DNA of 43,418 bases from a virus: IMG/VR virus record IMGVR_UViG_3300020601_000023, positions 1 to 43,418 of that record. One strand, given 5' to 3'. Shown piece by piece: positions 1-6,800 of this stretch (its first letter is position 1; each line of letters starts with the position of its first letter). Made by a program: the position numbers and the translations under genes. The notes beneath the pieces were generated by a model. That model searched no databases, was not told the DNA's origin, and saw nothing but the letters and a program-made list of their open reading frames with translations.

Positions 1-203
1 CTTCCTTTTCATCAGAAGAAAACTTCCAGAAATCTTTTCCAGACCTCCCCCTTTTATTAACACCCTTATACCCTAAGATCTTTGCCAGAGTCTCCAGCTT
101 AATCAGGTATCCGTACTCAGATCCTCCATACATTTCATTTGTATCCACAAAGATCTTGGGTAGGTATTTTTTTGGTTGAAGGTAGACTGGGACTTTCACC
201 CCA
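1..203. repeat. Left copy of terminal redundancy (contig circularisation overlap)
   Basis: These 203 bases recur at the right end of the window (43216-43418) with no gaps and seven substitutions. Relative to the left copy these fall at 47, 56, 59, 61, 146, 158 and 173. The repeat lies inside one gene on the minus strand, and six of the seven differences are at third codon positions. The simplest reading is an assembly overlap of a circular or circularly permuted phage genome joined from two closely related variants. A true diverged terminal repeat is less likely. Confidence 0.93.
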
Positions 204-274
204 TGCCTTATGCTAAACCTGTAAATCATTTGGTAGTCATACTTGTTCGACATATGTCCTGCTACTACTCTCAT
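1..274 (-). CDS. DnaQ-like 3'-5' exonuclease, N-terminal part (cut by contig end)
   Basis: The ATG at 274 overlaps the TGA of the ERF gene (ATGA). Residues 1-91 read out of the window at base 1 and continue, via the 203-bp redundancy, in the minus-strand frame ending at 42791. Joined, the protein is about 232 aa, beginning MRVVAGHMSNKYDYQ. This N-terminal region has no motif I recognise; the exonuclease signature lies in the part at the right end. The GTG at 43414 is internal, because the frame is open upstream to this ATG. The overlap with ERF suggests translational coupling in a recombination/replication operon. Confidence 0.85.
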   Translation of the reverse strand, partial: MRVVAGHMSNKYDYQMIYRFSIRHGVKVPVYLQPKKYLPKIFVDTNEMYGGSEYGYLIKLETLAKILGYKGVNKRGRSGKDFWKFSSDEKE

Positions 275-918
275 GCTGCCTTACCCCCTGCCTGTTCTGC
301 TTCCCACTCATCTACTTTTTTTGTGATTTCCTCACTGCTCTTCGCTAGAAAAGTCTCTAGCTGTGGTACTGTTGCAGTATCTGGATCAAACCCTTTAGCC
401 TTGGCATATGATGTAGCGCCATGATCAATGAGCTTTTCCTTAACTTCATTGATAAGGGCAGACTTATTAACTTTAGGTTTCGTCTTTGATGGATCTCGGT
501 GCAACGCTCCATCAATATCCTCTTCCGCTGCTATGTTCACATAGGCTGCCAAGGCGTACCTACGAGCGTAAGTAACTGTAGCACCATAAGACTGGGCTAA
601 GCTCATGCCCTTGCCCTGCTCAACTGGCATGGCAAAGAAGCTGGGCTGCGATTGCTCGCCAGAAATGTGTTTGATCACAGTCTCTACACAAACCCAGTGA
701 CCTTCACGCTCCTGATCCTGCAATAATTGTTGTAAGACTAGCCCATGCTTATTTAAGACTTGATTTATGTGCGATGCAGTCTGATCCAGTCCAGCGTATT
801 TGTATCCATATCCTTTCTGGTTTTTCTTGGGGTTCTGTAGTTCTGCCTGAGCTTTCGCAAGTGCAGTATTAATGTTCTTCTGTTCCATGTAAGGAACGAT
901 TTTATTGTCTTCATTCAT
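271..918 (-). CDS. erf: ERF-family single-strand DNA annealing protein
   Basis: This 215-aa protein has the ERF-family pattern: a GYGYKYAGLDQ segment near residues 36-46, a GLVLQQ strand, then QSYGATVTYARRYALAAYVNI and an acidic AAEEDIDG motif at about 108-137. ERF proteins are Redbeta-like recombinases that bind single-stranded DNA and anneal complementary strands, for example in phage genome circularisation. The C-terminal 70 residues are charged and low in conservation, as is usual. It sits between a Hjc-like resolvase (8-bp overlap) and a DnaQ-like exonuclease (ATGA overlap), a coherent annealing, trimming and resolving module. Start could also be Met11, but Met1 gives the tight overlap with the neighbour. 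Confidence 0.9.
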   Translation of the reverse strand: MNEDNKIVPYMEQKNINTALAKAQAELQNPKKNQKGYGYKYAGLDQTASHINQVLNKHGLVLQQLLQDQEREGHWVCVETVIKHISGEQSQPSFFAMPVEQGKGMSLAQSYGATVTYARRYALAAYVNIAAEEDIDGALHRDPSKTKPKVNKSALINEVKEKLIDHGATSYAKAKGFDPDTATVPQLETFLAKSSEEITKKVDEWEAEQAGGKAA

Positions 919-1246
919 TTGGTTGTTCTTGTTTTGGGATTAACTCTAAGAAGTCTGAAAATCTCAGAGTGATTAATGAAAATTTTTTGTGATTTTTCCT
1001 GTGCACTACACAGGCTGGCTTACTTGCAGGGGCATCTCTCTCGCTCTGCTCAAATGCGTTCCAGATATTTAATTTCTCCACATACTTTGCCTCGATATGA
1101 CAGGCAAAATCTTGGCAAGCTACATCTGGAGAGTCATGACCCCCAGCGTGTTGGCAGCCTCGCTTTGCCTCGTAGCCATAACCTCTAAGGATTTCAGCTA
1201 CCTCGCGCTCATATCTTGCCCCTTTCTTTTGGGAATTAATCGACAT
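911..1246 (-). CDS. Hjc-like Holliday junction resolvase / PD-(D/E)XK nuclease
   Basis: A 111-aa protein with the core of the PD-(D/E)XK fold. KKGARYEREVAEIL (residues 7-20) supplies the N-terminal helix with Glu13/Glu15. SPDV gives Asp41, and HIEAK gives Glu52 and Lys54, the catalytic D...ExK triad. The remaining AFEQSERDAP and VVHRKNHKK segments resemble the archaeal Hjc and phage resolvase pattern (Q.ER.A, then a strand with R). Small phage enzymes of this type cut branched DNA. It overlaps ERF by 8 bp and is preceded by a 62-aa gene overlapping by 11 bp. Fold assignment is firm; the exact substrate is inferred. Confidence 0.83.
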   Translation of the reverse strand: MSINSQKKGARYEREVAEILRGYGYEAKRGCQHAGGHDSPDVACQDFACHIEAKYVEKLNIWNAFEQSERDAPASKPACVVHRKNHKKFSLITLRFSDFLELIPKQEQPNE

Positions 1247-1424
1247 TTGTAACCTCCATAATAATTTCTAAAAGATCCTTTATTTTACCCTTCCACTCGC
1301 CACTTGTTTCTATGGTAACATCATTACCATCAGTACTTACTGTAATATTGTTAACCTGTATTTGTTTTTTGGTTAACAAAGTAGGCACAGTTATGCCATG
1401 TGAGTCATTATTTATGTATACCAC
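1236..1424 (-). CDS. Small hypothetical protein (62 aa)
   Basis: A 62-aa product with a GTG start at 1424, preceded by a purine-rich AGGACAGGGGA stretch that can serve as ribosome binding site. No known domain is recognisable. The middle (NNITVSTDGNDVTIETSGEWKG) looks like two beta strands and the C-terminus like one helix. It lies 10 bp after the integrase stop and overlaps the resolvase start by 11 bp, so it is probably cotranscribed with both. Function unknown. Confidence 0.6.
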   Translation of the reverse strand: MVYINNDSHGITVPTLLTKKQIQVNNITVSTDGNDVTIETSGEWKGKIKDLLEIIMEVTNVD

Positions 1425-1434
1425 TTCCCCTGTC

Positions 1435-2511
1435 CTACACCTCTAGTTCATTTCGGTGGGCTGTCAGGTCAGAGTAATACTTCTCTGCCACTGCTACCGA
1501 ATTTCTGAGGGTTTTCGCTGCATGGAATATGCCAGCGGTAGATGCCAATCTAGCCCCCAATATCTTTCTTAATCTATGACACGCCTTGTTCTCGGTTATG
1601 CCAAGCTCGCTCTTTAAAAATGAAACGAATCTACGATGGAGTCTCTCACCTCCGTGCACTACTCTGCCAGCTTGCTCTCGGCAGGTAAAGTGATCGTAGA
1701 CCTGTCGAGAAATACCTACTTTTTCGACATGATTCGTTTGTTTCAGTTTGCTACGCTTAGTAGCGAAAGGGAGCAGCAAGAAATGCTGCCCATTAAAAGT
1801 CGTAAAATTGGAGTACTCAATTTGATAAATTTCTGACTTCCTGAGACCGCAGCCAAAAGCCAGCATATAAATATCATAAAATATAGGGTGCTGCTCCCTA
1901 GCCCCATTAAAGAAATTAATTATGTGATCTACCTCGCTGTCATCAGTAGTAAAAGGCTGGGATACTGTTGTCTCAGGAATAAACGCCAAGAAATTCCCAA
2001 AATAACTAGTATCCCAGCCATTACGCTTGAACAACAACAGGTTTTTGCGACCAAAAATAGACCTTATCTGCCGAAGCTTGTGGGGCAGATTAAATATCGC
2101 TTCCCATCTCTCTGGGAGTGTCCGACCTAGCTCGTCAACTTCAGATAAAAATTTTATTGAGTCACTAAGATCCCAACCCTCCCTCGAAAATAGATCTTTT
2201 ATATGTGCTACATTCTTCTTTCTGGTAGGCTCGCTACCAGTGCCATGCTCAAGGTAAAGATCAAGTAAATCCTTAATTGTGCCTGTGCCGTCAATTTTTC
2301 GGCACACTTTTTCGATAGTGGTAGATATGTCATTTCCAGTTAATTCACTTAGTGCAATATAAAGTCTGTGAGAGTGGGAGGTATTTTTGTAAGTGAAATT
2401 TAAACCAACATAGCTGCCGTGATCAGTCAGGGTAACTGGTATTTGCACAGACCCATATCTGTATCCTGAAAGCTTTTTTTCTTCAACAACAGAAGCATGA
2501 GATTTATTCAC
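1435..2511 (-). CDS. int: Tyrosine recombinase (phage integrase)
   Basis: The C-terminal domain carries the tyrosine recombinase residues: Arg in AFGCGLRKSE (residue 258 of the longest reading), Lys in the FATKRSK region, HRLR (346-349), and a terminal KYY with Tyr379/380. The usual second His of LGH is Asn (LRNSVAVAEKYY). The frame is open to an ATG at 2613, but residues 9-25 of that longer version simply translate a tRNA-Cys 3' half. A GTG at 2511, three bases after GAGGGG, gives 358 aa and is preferred because it lies outside the attachment core and would stay intact after integration. The enzyme should integrate and, with an unidentified partner, excise the phage. The start choice is an inference. 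Confidence 0.88.
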   Translation of the reverse strand: MNKSHASVVEEKKLSGYRYGSVQIPVTLTDHGSYVGLNFTYKNTSHSHRLYIALSELTGNDISTTIEKVCRKIDGTGTIKDLLDLYLEHGTGSEPTRKKNVAHIKDLFSREGWDLSDSIKFLSEVDELGRTLPERWEAIFNLPHKLRQIRSIFGRKNLLLFKRNGWDTSYFGNFLAFIPETTVSQPFTTDDSEVDHIINFFNGAREQHPIFYDIYMLAFGCGLRKSEIYQIEYSNFTTFNGQHFLLLPFATKRSKLKQTNHVEKVGISRQVYDHFTCREQAGRVVHGGERLHRRFVSFLKSELGITENKACHRLRKILGARLASTAGIFHAAKTLRNSVAVAEKYYSDLTAHRNELEV

Positions 2512-2540
2512 AATCCCCTCAAATTCCCTTAGAGGGGAAT
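2512..2540 (-). promoter_or_regulatory. Two mutually exclusive hairpins between attP core and integrase GTG
   Basis: Just after the tRNA CCA, minus-strand ATTCCC-CTCTAA-GGGAAT forms a 6-bp stem. The alternative CCCCTC-TAAGGGAATTT-GAGGGG also forms a 6-bp stem and would hide the GAGGGG that can act as the ribosome binding site of the GTG start. The two cannot form together. They could terminate tRNA read-through, regulate integrase translation or serve as recombinase arm sites. The sequence shows only the complementarity. Confidence 0.4.
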
Positions 2541-2590
2541 GGAGGCGCGACTCAGAATCGAACTGAGGAATAGAGGATTTGCAGTCCTCG
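2540..2590 (-). other. attP: attP core: 3' half of tRNA-Cys(GCA)
   Basis: On the minus strand this reads as the 3' half of a tRNA. It has an anticodon arm GAGGA-CTGCAAA-TCCTC (2573-2589; U33, anticodon GCA), a 5-nt variable loop, a T arm CTCAG-TTCGATT-CTGAG (2551-2567), acceptor strand TCGCGCC (2544-2550), discriminator U and encoded CCA (2540-2543). No 5' acceptor strand or D arm precedes it, so it is not a functional tRNA gene. Phages that integrate into tRNA genes carry exactly such a 3' half as attP. Its place next to the integrase makes host tRNA-Cys the predicted attB. The core may extend a few bases past 2590. Confidence 0.88.
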
Positions 2591-2626
2591 GCGCTGGTTA
2601 GATGAAAATTCATGCCGTAATTAAGC

Positions 2627-2654
2627 TTTATGGGTCTTATTCAAGTGATGTCAA
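2627..2654 (-). promoter_or_regulatory. Candidate sigma70-type promoter upstream of attP/integrase
   Basis: On the minus strand TTGACA (2654-2649) is followed after 16 nt by CATAAA (2632-2627), a perfect -35 box and a 4/6 -10 box. It overlaps the end of the 82-aa gene and points at the integrase. Because it lies upstream of the attP core, integration would separate it from the integrase gene. Identified by motif only. Confidence 0.45.
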
Positions 2655-2656
2655 GA

Positions 2657-2905
2657 CTAAGCACCAATAGTAAGTAAATTTCTTTCAATGTCATAACTGC
2701 AGATAATTTCTCCACCCTCTCCGTACCAGATTAGTTCACTGTCGGAAAACTGGTCTCCATCACAATCTAGATATTTCTCACAGCAGGGTTTGATATCCCT
2801 CTTTACAGCTGCTTTAGTGATCTTGATTTGATCTGATGCGCACCCTTCTGGATACCATGTAAGTTCAAAGTTTCTAGCTTGGTTAAATGCTTTTTTAAGT
2901 TTCAT
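2657..2905 (-). CDS. Small hypothetical protein (82 aa)
   Basis: An 82-aa product whose ATG at 2905 follows AAGGAGCTAACCAC, the same type of leader seen before its two upstream neighbours. It contains four Cys (CASD, CCEKYLDC) and a C-terminal strand-rich stretch LIWYGEGGEIICSYDIERN. No known family is recognised. Cys spacing does not match a standard zinc ribbon. It is the last of four small genes behind the promoter/operator at about 3.69 kb and is likely an early accessory protein. Confidence 0.7.
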   Translation of the reverse strand: MKLKKAFNQARNFELTWYPEGCASDQIKITKAAVKRDIKPCCEKYLDCDGDQFSDSELIWYGEGGEIICSYDIERNLLTIGA

Positions 2906-2917
2906 GTGGTTAGCTCC

Positions 2918-3133
2918 TTATTTTTCTTCGGTGCATTTATCAATGTAGGGAACACAATAACCAAGAGTTTCATCATTAAGAATTATAAAGGTGTGCTTCT
3001 CAATGAATTTGGCAATGGCATCATCAAAAGTTGGTGCTTCAATTATTTTAAATGAGTCCCACCATTGTGTTCTAGCTCTGCTATGCTCTGGGTTACTAAT
3101 TCTCTGATATTGTATGCGGTATTTGTTGTTCAT
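2918..3133 (-). CDS. Small hypothetical protein (71 aa)
   Basis: A 71-aa protein starting MNNKYRIQYQRI, with a strong ribosome binding site AAGGAGACCAACCAC ahead of the ATG. The pattern (beta strand with YRIQYQRI, then WWDSFKIIEAPTFDDAIAKFIEKH) looks like a small alpha/beta protein in which an exposed strand is followed by an amphipathic helix, as in many phage early proteins that modify strand-sense input. No family or function is recognised. It is in a run of four short genes with near-identical leaders. Confidence 0.7.
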   Translation of the reverse strand: MNNKYRIQYQRISNPEHSRARTQWWDSFKIIEAPTFDDAIAKFIEKHTFIILNDETLGYCVPYIDKCTEEK

Positions 3134-3146
3134 GTGGTTGGTCTCC

Positions 3147-3419
3147 TTAGTTTAGTTCAAGTAAGTTGTTAATTTCGTTCTCAAAGGTAAAAGCTACCTG
3201 ATACAAAGCAAAGTTTTCAAGAATGCCTTCCTTAGTGGTAACGCATGGAGGTCTTCCTGTGACAACATCTTCGACTGATCTCAACTGATCGCAGATTTCC
3301 TTAATTGTTAAATCTTGGTCTTCATGCTCAAGCCATTGTTTAACTGATGCGTAGATTGCTTTGTGGCGAAGATTATTGTCCTCGTCATTAGGTAATTGAA
3401 ATTGTTGGTAAATGTTCAT
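3147..3419 (-). CDS. Small hypothetical protein (90 aa)
   Basis: The frame is open to 3521, but the start is placed at the ATG at 3419 (MNIYQQFQLPNDED). It is directly preceded by AAGGAGACCAACCG, the leader shared with the next gene, and the longer version would overlap the 78-aa gene by about 90 bp. The 90-aa protein is acidic and mostly helical (HKAIYASVKQWLEHE, TIKEICDQLRSVEDVV). The second helix pair resembles a helix-turn-helix weakly (LTIKEICDQLRSVEDVVTGR). No function can be assigned. Confidence 0.7.
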   Translation of the reverse strand: MNIYQQFQLPNDEDNNLRHKAIYASVKQWLEHEDQDLTIKEICDQLRSVEDVVTGRPPCVTTKEGILENFALYQVAFTFENEINNLLELN

Positions 3420-3432
3420 TCGGTTGGTCTCC

Positions 3433-3669
3433 TTATAAAGTTTTGTAATTTTCTTCGGCTTTAGCGTAGGCTTTAAGTGATGGGTAGTCGAATTGCCCAA
3501 CCTCATATCCCTCCCAAACATTTTGCAAATACCACCAACCTAATGCCCATTTGTTTTTAAGGGTGTAGATTAAGTCCCCAGACTTGTCATAACCATTAAT
3601 TTGGTAAGACCCTTTTTTGACCCAGTTGATGGCGTTGTTCCCTTGTGCGAATACTTGTTCGTTGTTCAT
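3433..3669 (-). CDS. Small hypothetical early protein (78 aa)
   Basis: A 78-aa protein beginning MNNEQVFAQGNNAINWVKKG, rich in aromatic residues (WALGWWYLQNVWEGYEVGQFDYPSLKAY). It is the first gene behind the promoter/operator element at 3677-3709. No Shine-Dalgarno is visible, and the ATG lies only about 8 nt from the predicted -10 box, so the transcript may be leaderless. No domain is recognised. Its first position in the left block suggests an early product. Confidence 0.68.
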   Translation of the reverse strand: MNNEQVFAQGNNAINWVKKGSYQINGYDKSGDLIYTLKNKWALGWWYLQNVWEGYEVGQFDYPSLKAYAKAEENYKTL

Positions 3670-3676
3670 GCATACA

Positions 3677-3709
3677 GATATAGTTTATGTGTACACAGAA
3701 AGCAAGTAC
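3677..3709 (-). promoter_or_regulatory. Promoter with palindromic operator, copy 1
   Basis: A 22-bp block (3688-3709) is repeated exactly at 36489-36510. On the minus strand it contains TTGCTT (3705-3700, -35-like) followed by the palindromic TGTGTACACA (3697-3688). Seventeen nt after TTGCTT comes TATATC (3682-3677, -10-like), and the ATG of the 78-aa gene is at 3669. The palindrome lies in the spacer, so a bound protein would block RNA polymerase. Promoter function is inferred; the repeat and palindrome are seen directly. Confidence 0.62.
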
Positions 3710-3742
3710 CAAATGAAAGAAAGCTACATTTGATTTAAAAAA

Positions 3743-3865
3743 TTATCTGGCTAAGGGCGTATTGCCCCTATTTCCAGCGGAGTTCTGCTTTACAACTTTT
3801 TTGTCAGCTGGAGCTTTTTTCTTAATTTCTTTGGCTGGTGCTTTCTTTTTTTCTACAGTTTTCAT
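3743..3865 (-). CDS. Small lysine-rich protein (40 aa)
   Basis: A 40-aa product beginning MKTVEKKKAPAKEIKKKAPADKK. About one third is Lys, with Ala/Pro spacers and a C-terminal NSAGNRGNTPLAR. The ATG at 3865 overlaps the TGA of the giant 2849-aa gene (ATGA), strong evidence for translation by coupling. The composition resembles the tails of histone H1-like or other nucleic-acid-binding proteins. It might travel with the ejected proteins or DNA. Function unproven. Confidence 0.7.
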   Translation of the reverse strand: MKTVEKKKAPAKEIKKKAPADKKVVKQNSAGNRGNTPLAR

Positions 3866-6800
3866 AATAGTGATTCCTTTTCTTTTCTAAGTTTTGTATT
3901 TCTCTGGTCTCTGAAGTACAGGCTTTTTTCGTCAGCCTTAACTTTTGGTTTATACTTAATTGGTTTGCTTGGCAGCGTGTTTTCTTTTGTCAAAGGTCTC
4001 TGCATTAAATCGTGTGCCGTTCGCATCTGCATGACCCTATATGAACTACTGCCTAAACTCCTGTCTGGCTGGATTGTTCTTTGTGGATTTGTTTTCTTCC
4101 CTTCCATTGCATTGAAATCTTCATCATAAGCAAACACATCTAAGCCTTCCTTAAAGAGATCAAAAGCTGACACATGACCCTCCATTGAGTGCACAGCAGT
4201 ACCCCGAAAGCTTACATCATAAGTCGGGTCAGGAGTTGCACCAATATCTTTTAAGTCTATCATTGGGTTTGCTATATCGAACTTAAGAATATGAATTATG
4301 TCTCCATGCCTATAGCCATCAGCGTCTCTATAGGAAGCAAGGCTTTGGTAGAGATCTTTCCAGTCTATAGCCTTATAGCCTTTAGGAGCATTCTTTTTTA
4401 TTTCACGCTTGTAGGCTGCTGGCATAACTCGACTTAATAATTTTTTTCTAAGCTCAAAAACCATTGTCGGAGTCACTGCCTTTAGGTCATCAAGGTTTCT
4501 AATTGGCAAGTCCAAGCTTTCCGCTGCTTGCTGTATATATTTTTCCACAATAGCCTTACCGCCCTGCACATGGAAAGAATCGTACTCAAGCTCATCCATC
4601 ATTATTCTGGCGTAAGTCCTGTTAGATGCCAGAGCCTCTTCGGACATCAGAACAGTCGCAGCGTAACCATCACTTCTTTCAATTCCCTTAAGCAACCCAG
4701 CAACAACTGAATCAATTTTGTCACCTGACTGCCCACAAGCCCAAGCAACCAGTCCTTTGTGTCCCCCAAACTTTGGGTGATCATGTCCACCCCTGCACTC
4801 AAACCTATTACCAGACCGAGCTGTATGCCATCCGACTTTCAAGCGATCACCGAGCACAGGAAAAACTTTTTTGGCTAGTAAGAAGTCTGGAATGTAATGC
4901 TTGTCTACATGATTGTCAGTGATCTCTACTTGAACTCGTGGAATGTAGCCGTGTACCGACTCTTGAACTCCACTAACTGATGGCATATAATTTAGATCTT
5001 TCTCTGTCAGCTTTACTTGAGGCTGTCTTCTCTTAAGATCAGAAACATTATACCTGTCGTTAATGTCCTTTACTTCCTGTGGGCTTAGAACTCTATTTAC
5101 CTTCATCTGTCCACTGATTAACCATTCCCCTACCATGTTAGGGTTAGTCTTATAGCGATAGTGTCCATTATATGGCACTTGGTCTATTATCTGGGCTGTC
5201 CTTGCTTTTATAGTGCCGTCCTTATTGTACTCTGCCCTTTCTTTGGCAACCTCAGTCCAGTCGAAATCATCAGCCAGCTCAACTTCAGCCCAGACCTCAT
5301 CAGGTCTCCTAGTGTCAGGTTTGACTAGAGTGTTCTTAGACTTTGACCCAATGTGTAAAGCCATGGGAAAGTCACTAGCGTGCCACCCTGCCCGATATGC
5401 TAAGTCACCGATCTTGGATTTAACTTTGCCAGTCTTCAGGTTTTGCTCACCCATTTCAGCCACCTGCCATTTGTTTAGTCTCACAGGTTGGTTTGCGTTC
5501 ACAAACAATGGGTAAAGTTTTTTATCTTTACCAACCTTGAAAAGCTTAAAAGCCTTTTTTGTTTTTAGTACTGGCTGAGGTTCAGTCGGCACTGGTATGG
5601 GCATATAAAATCTATTGTTTTTAGCATTGTATCGGACTTGAGCTCGTGCCATAGCTTCCCTTAATTTTCTTGGATCTAATCCAAGCTTAGCAGAGTGATC
5701 AACAGCATTAGCAGGGTCATTACTTGGAGTCCCAGTATCTATTAAAACATCAGCGACCTTGTCGTAAACCTTAATGCCTTTTGGGTTAATTTTAAAAAGC
5801 TTCCAAAAGGTTGGTGCACGATCTTTAGAAACTGGAGACATTTCTACCGCAGAATCCTTGCCATCGAAATCAAACTTAAGCTGCGGTAAAAATAATTGAT
5901 CGCCAATGAATTTCCCTGAAACTTCAACAGACCTATTTTTATCATTAACATCTTGAATTAGCTTAATGTCTTTTCGATTAAAAATAACAACATTTTCCGT
6001 ACCATCCTGCTTCATTCGAGCGCCATCAAATCCTAAGTCTTGCAAGAGTTTTAAATGAGGCTCAACATCGTACCATTCTCCTAGTTTCAGATCTTCAATC
6101 CCATAGTAATCTAGGTCAGAATTTTCTCTTAATTTTTTAATGTGCTTAGGGTTAGCATAATGAAAAACATTAGATGCATTAGTCGCTACCATGATTGGAT
6201 TTCCAGCATCACTGGCACTTCTCATCTGTGCTTCATAAAGAAGGGGATCTGCACCTCGATACATACTAAATTCCAGACTGAAATCTCTTTCAGAACTCAG
6301 CCAAATATAGTTATCCTTAAAAGTCCAATCCTTAAGCTTGCCCCTATTTCCTTCCCCTATAGTCCCACCATGATACCATGGCACAGGCAGATAACTTCCT
6401 CTTTCATTTTTTAAAGCAAAGTCAGGCTTGCCTTTACGAGTAATAAAATCCTGAAAATTTTGACTTTCAACAGTTTTAGATAGCCATTCAGATCGTGCAT
6501 CGATTTCTTTTATATCTGGCATAAATCGAATGTCTTTCTTAGTCGATGAATTAAAAGAATCAGAAGGTAGTTTTTGCCCGAACAAACCACTTACTTTTCC
6601 GAATGGTCTGTCTTTAGAAATGAGTTTTGTTTCCGCTGATTGATCTTTTATTAATTTTAATCTAGTGCTGTCAAAAATACTAATCTCATCACCCACTCTG
6701 TAACCATGCCAGCCTCTGGCTTTTATTTCTGGCTCAAACGCAAAAAACGCTTCTGGGTTTGCTGGAAAAAATTCCCCTTCAGGTAATTTCAGTGAGGCTA

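Noticed and set aside
911-1246. RusA-type resolvase
   Set aside because: The D...ExK arrangement and order of elements fit the Hjc/PD-(D/E)XK type rather than RusA.
2540-2613. Complete functional tRNA-Cys gene
   Set aside because: Only the 3' half (anticodon arm to CCA) is present; no 5' acceptor strand or D arm lies upstream on the minus strand.
3743-3775. Terminator hairpin AGGGGC-AATAC-GCCCTT at the end of the giant gene block
   Set aside because: The stem lies inside the 40-aa gene and the T-run begins more than 10 nt later; too loose to call.
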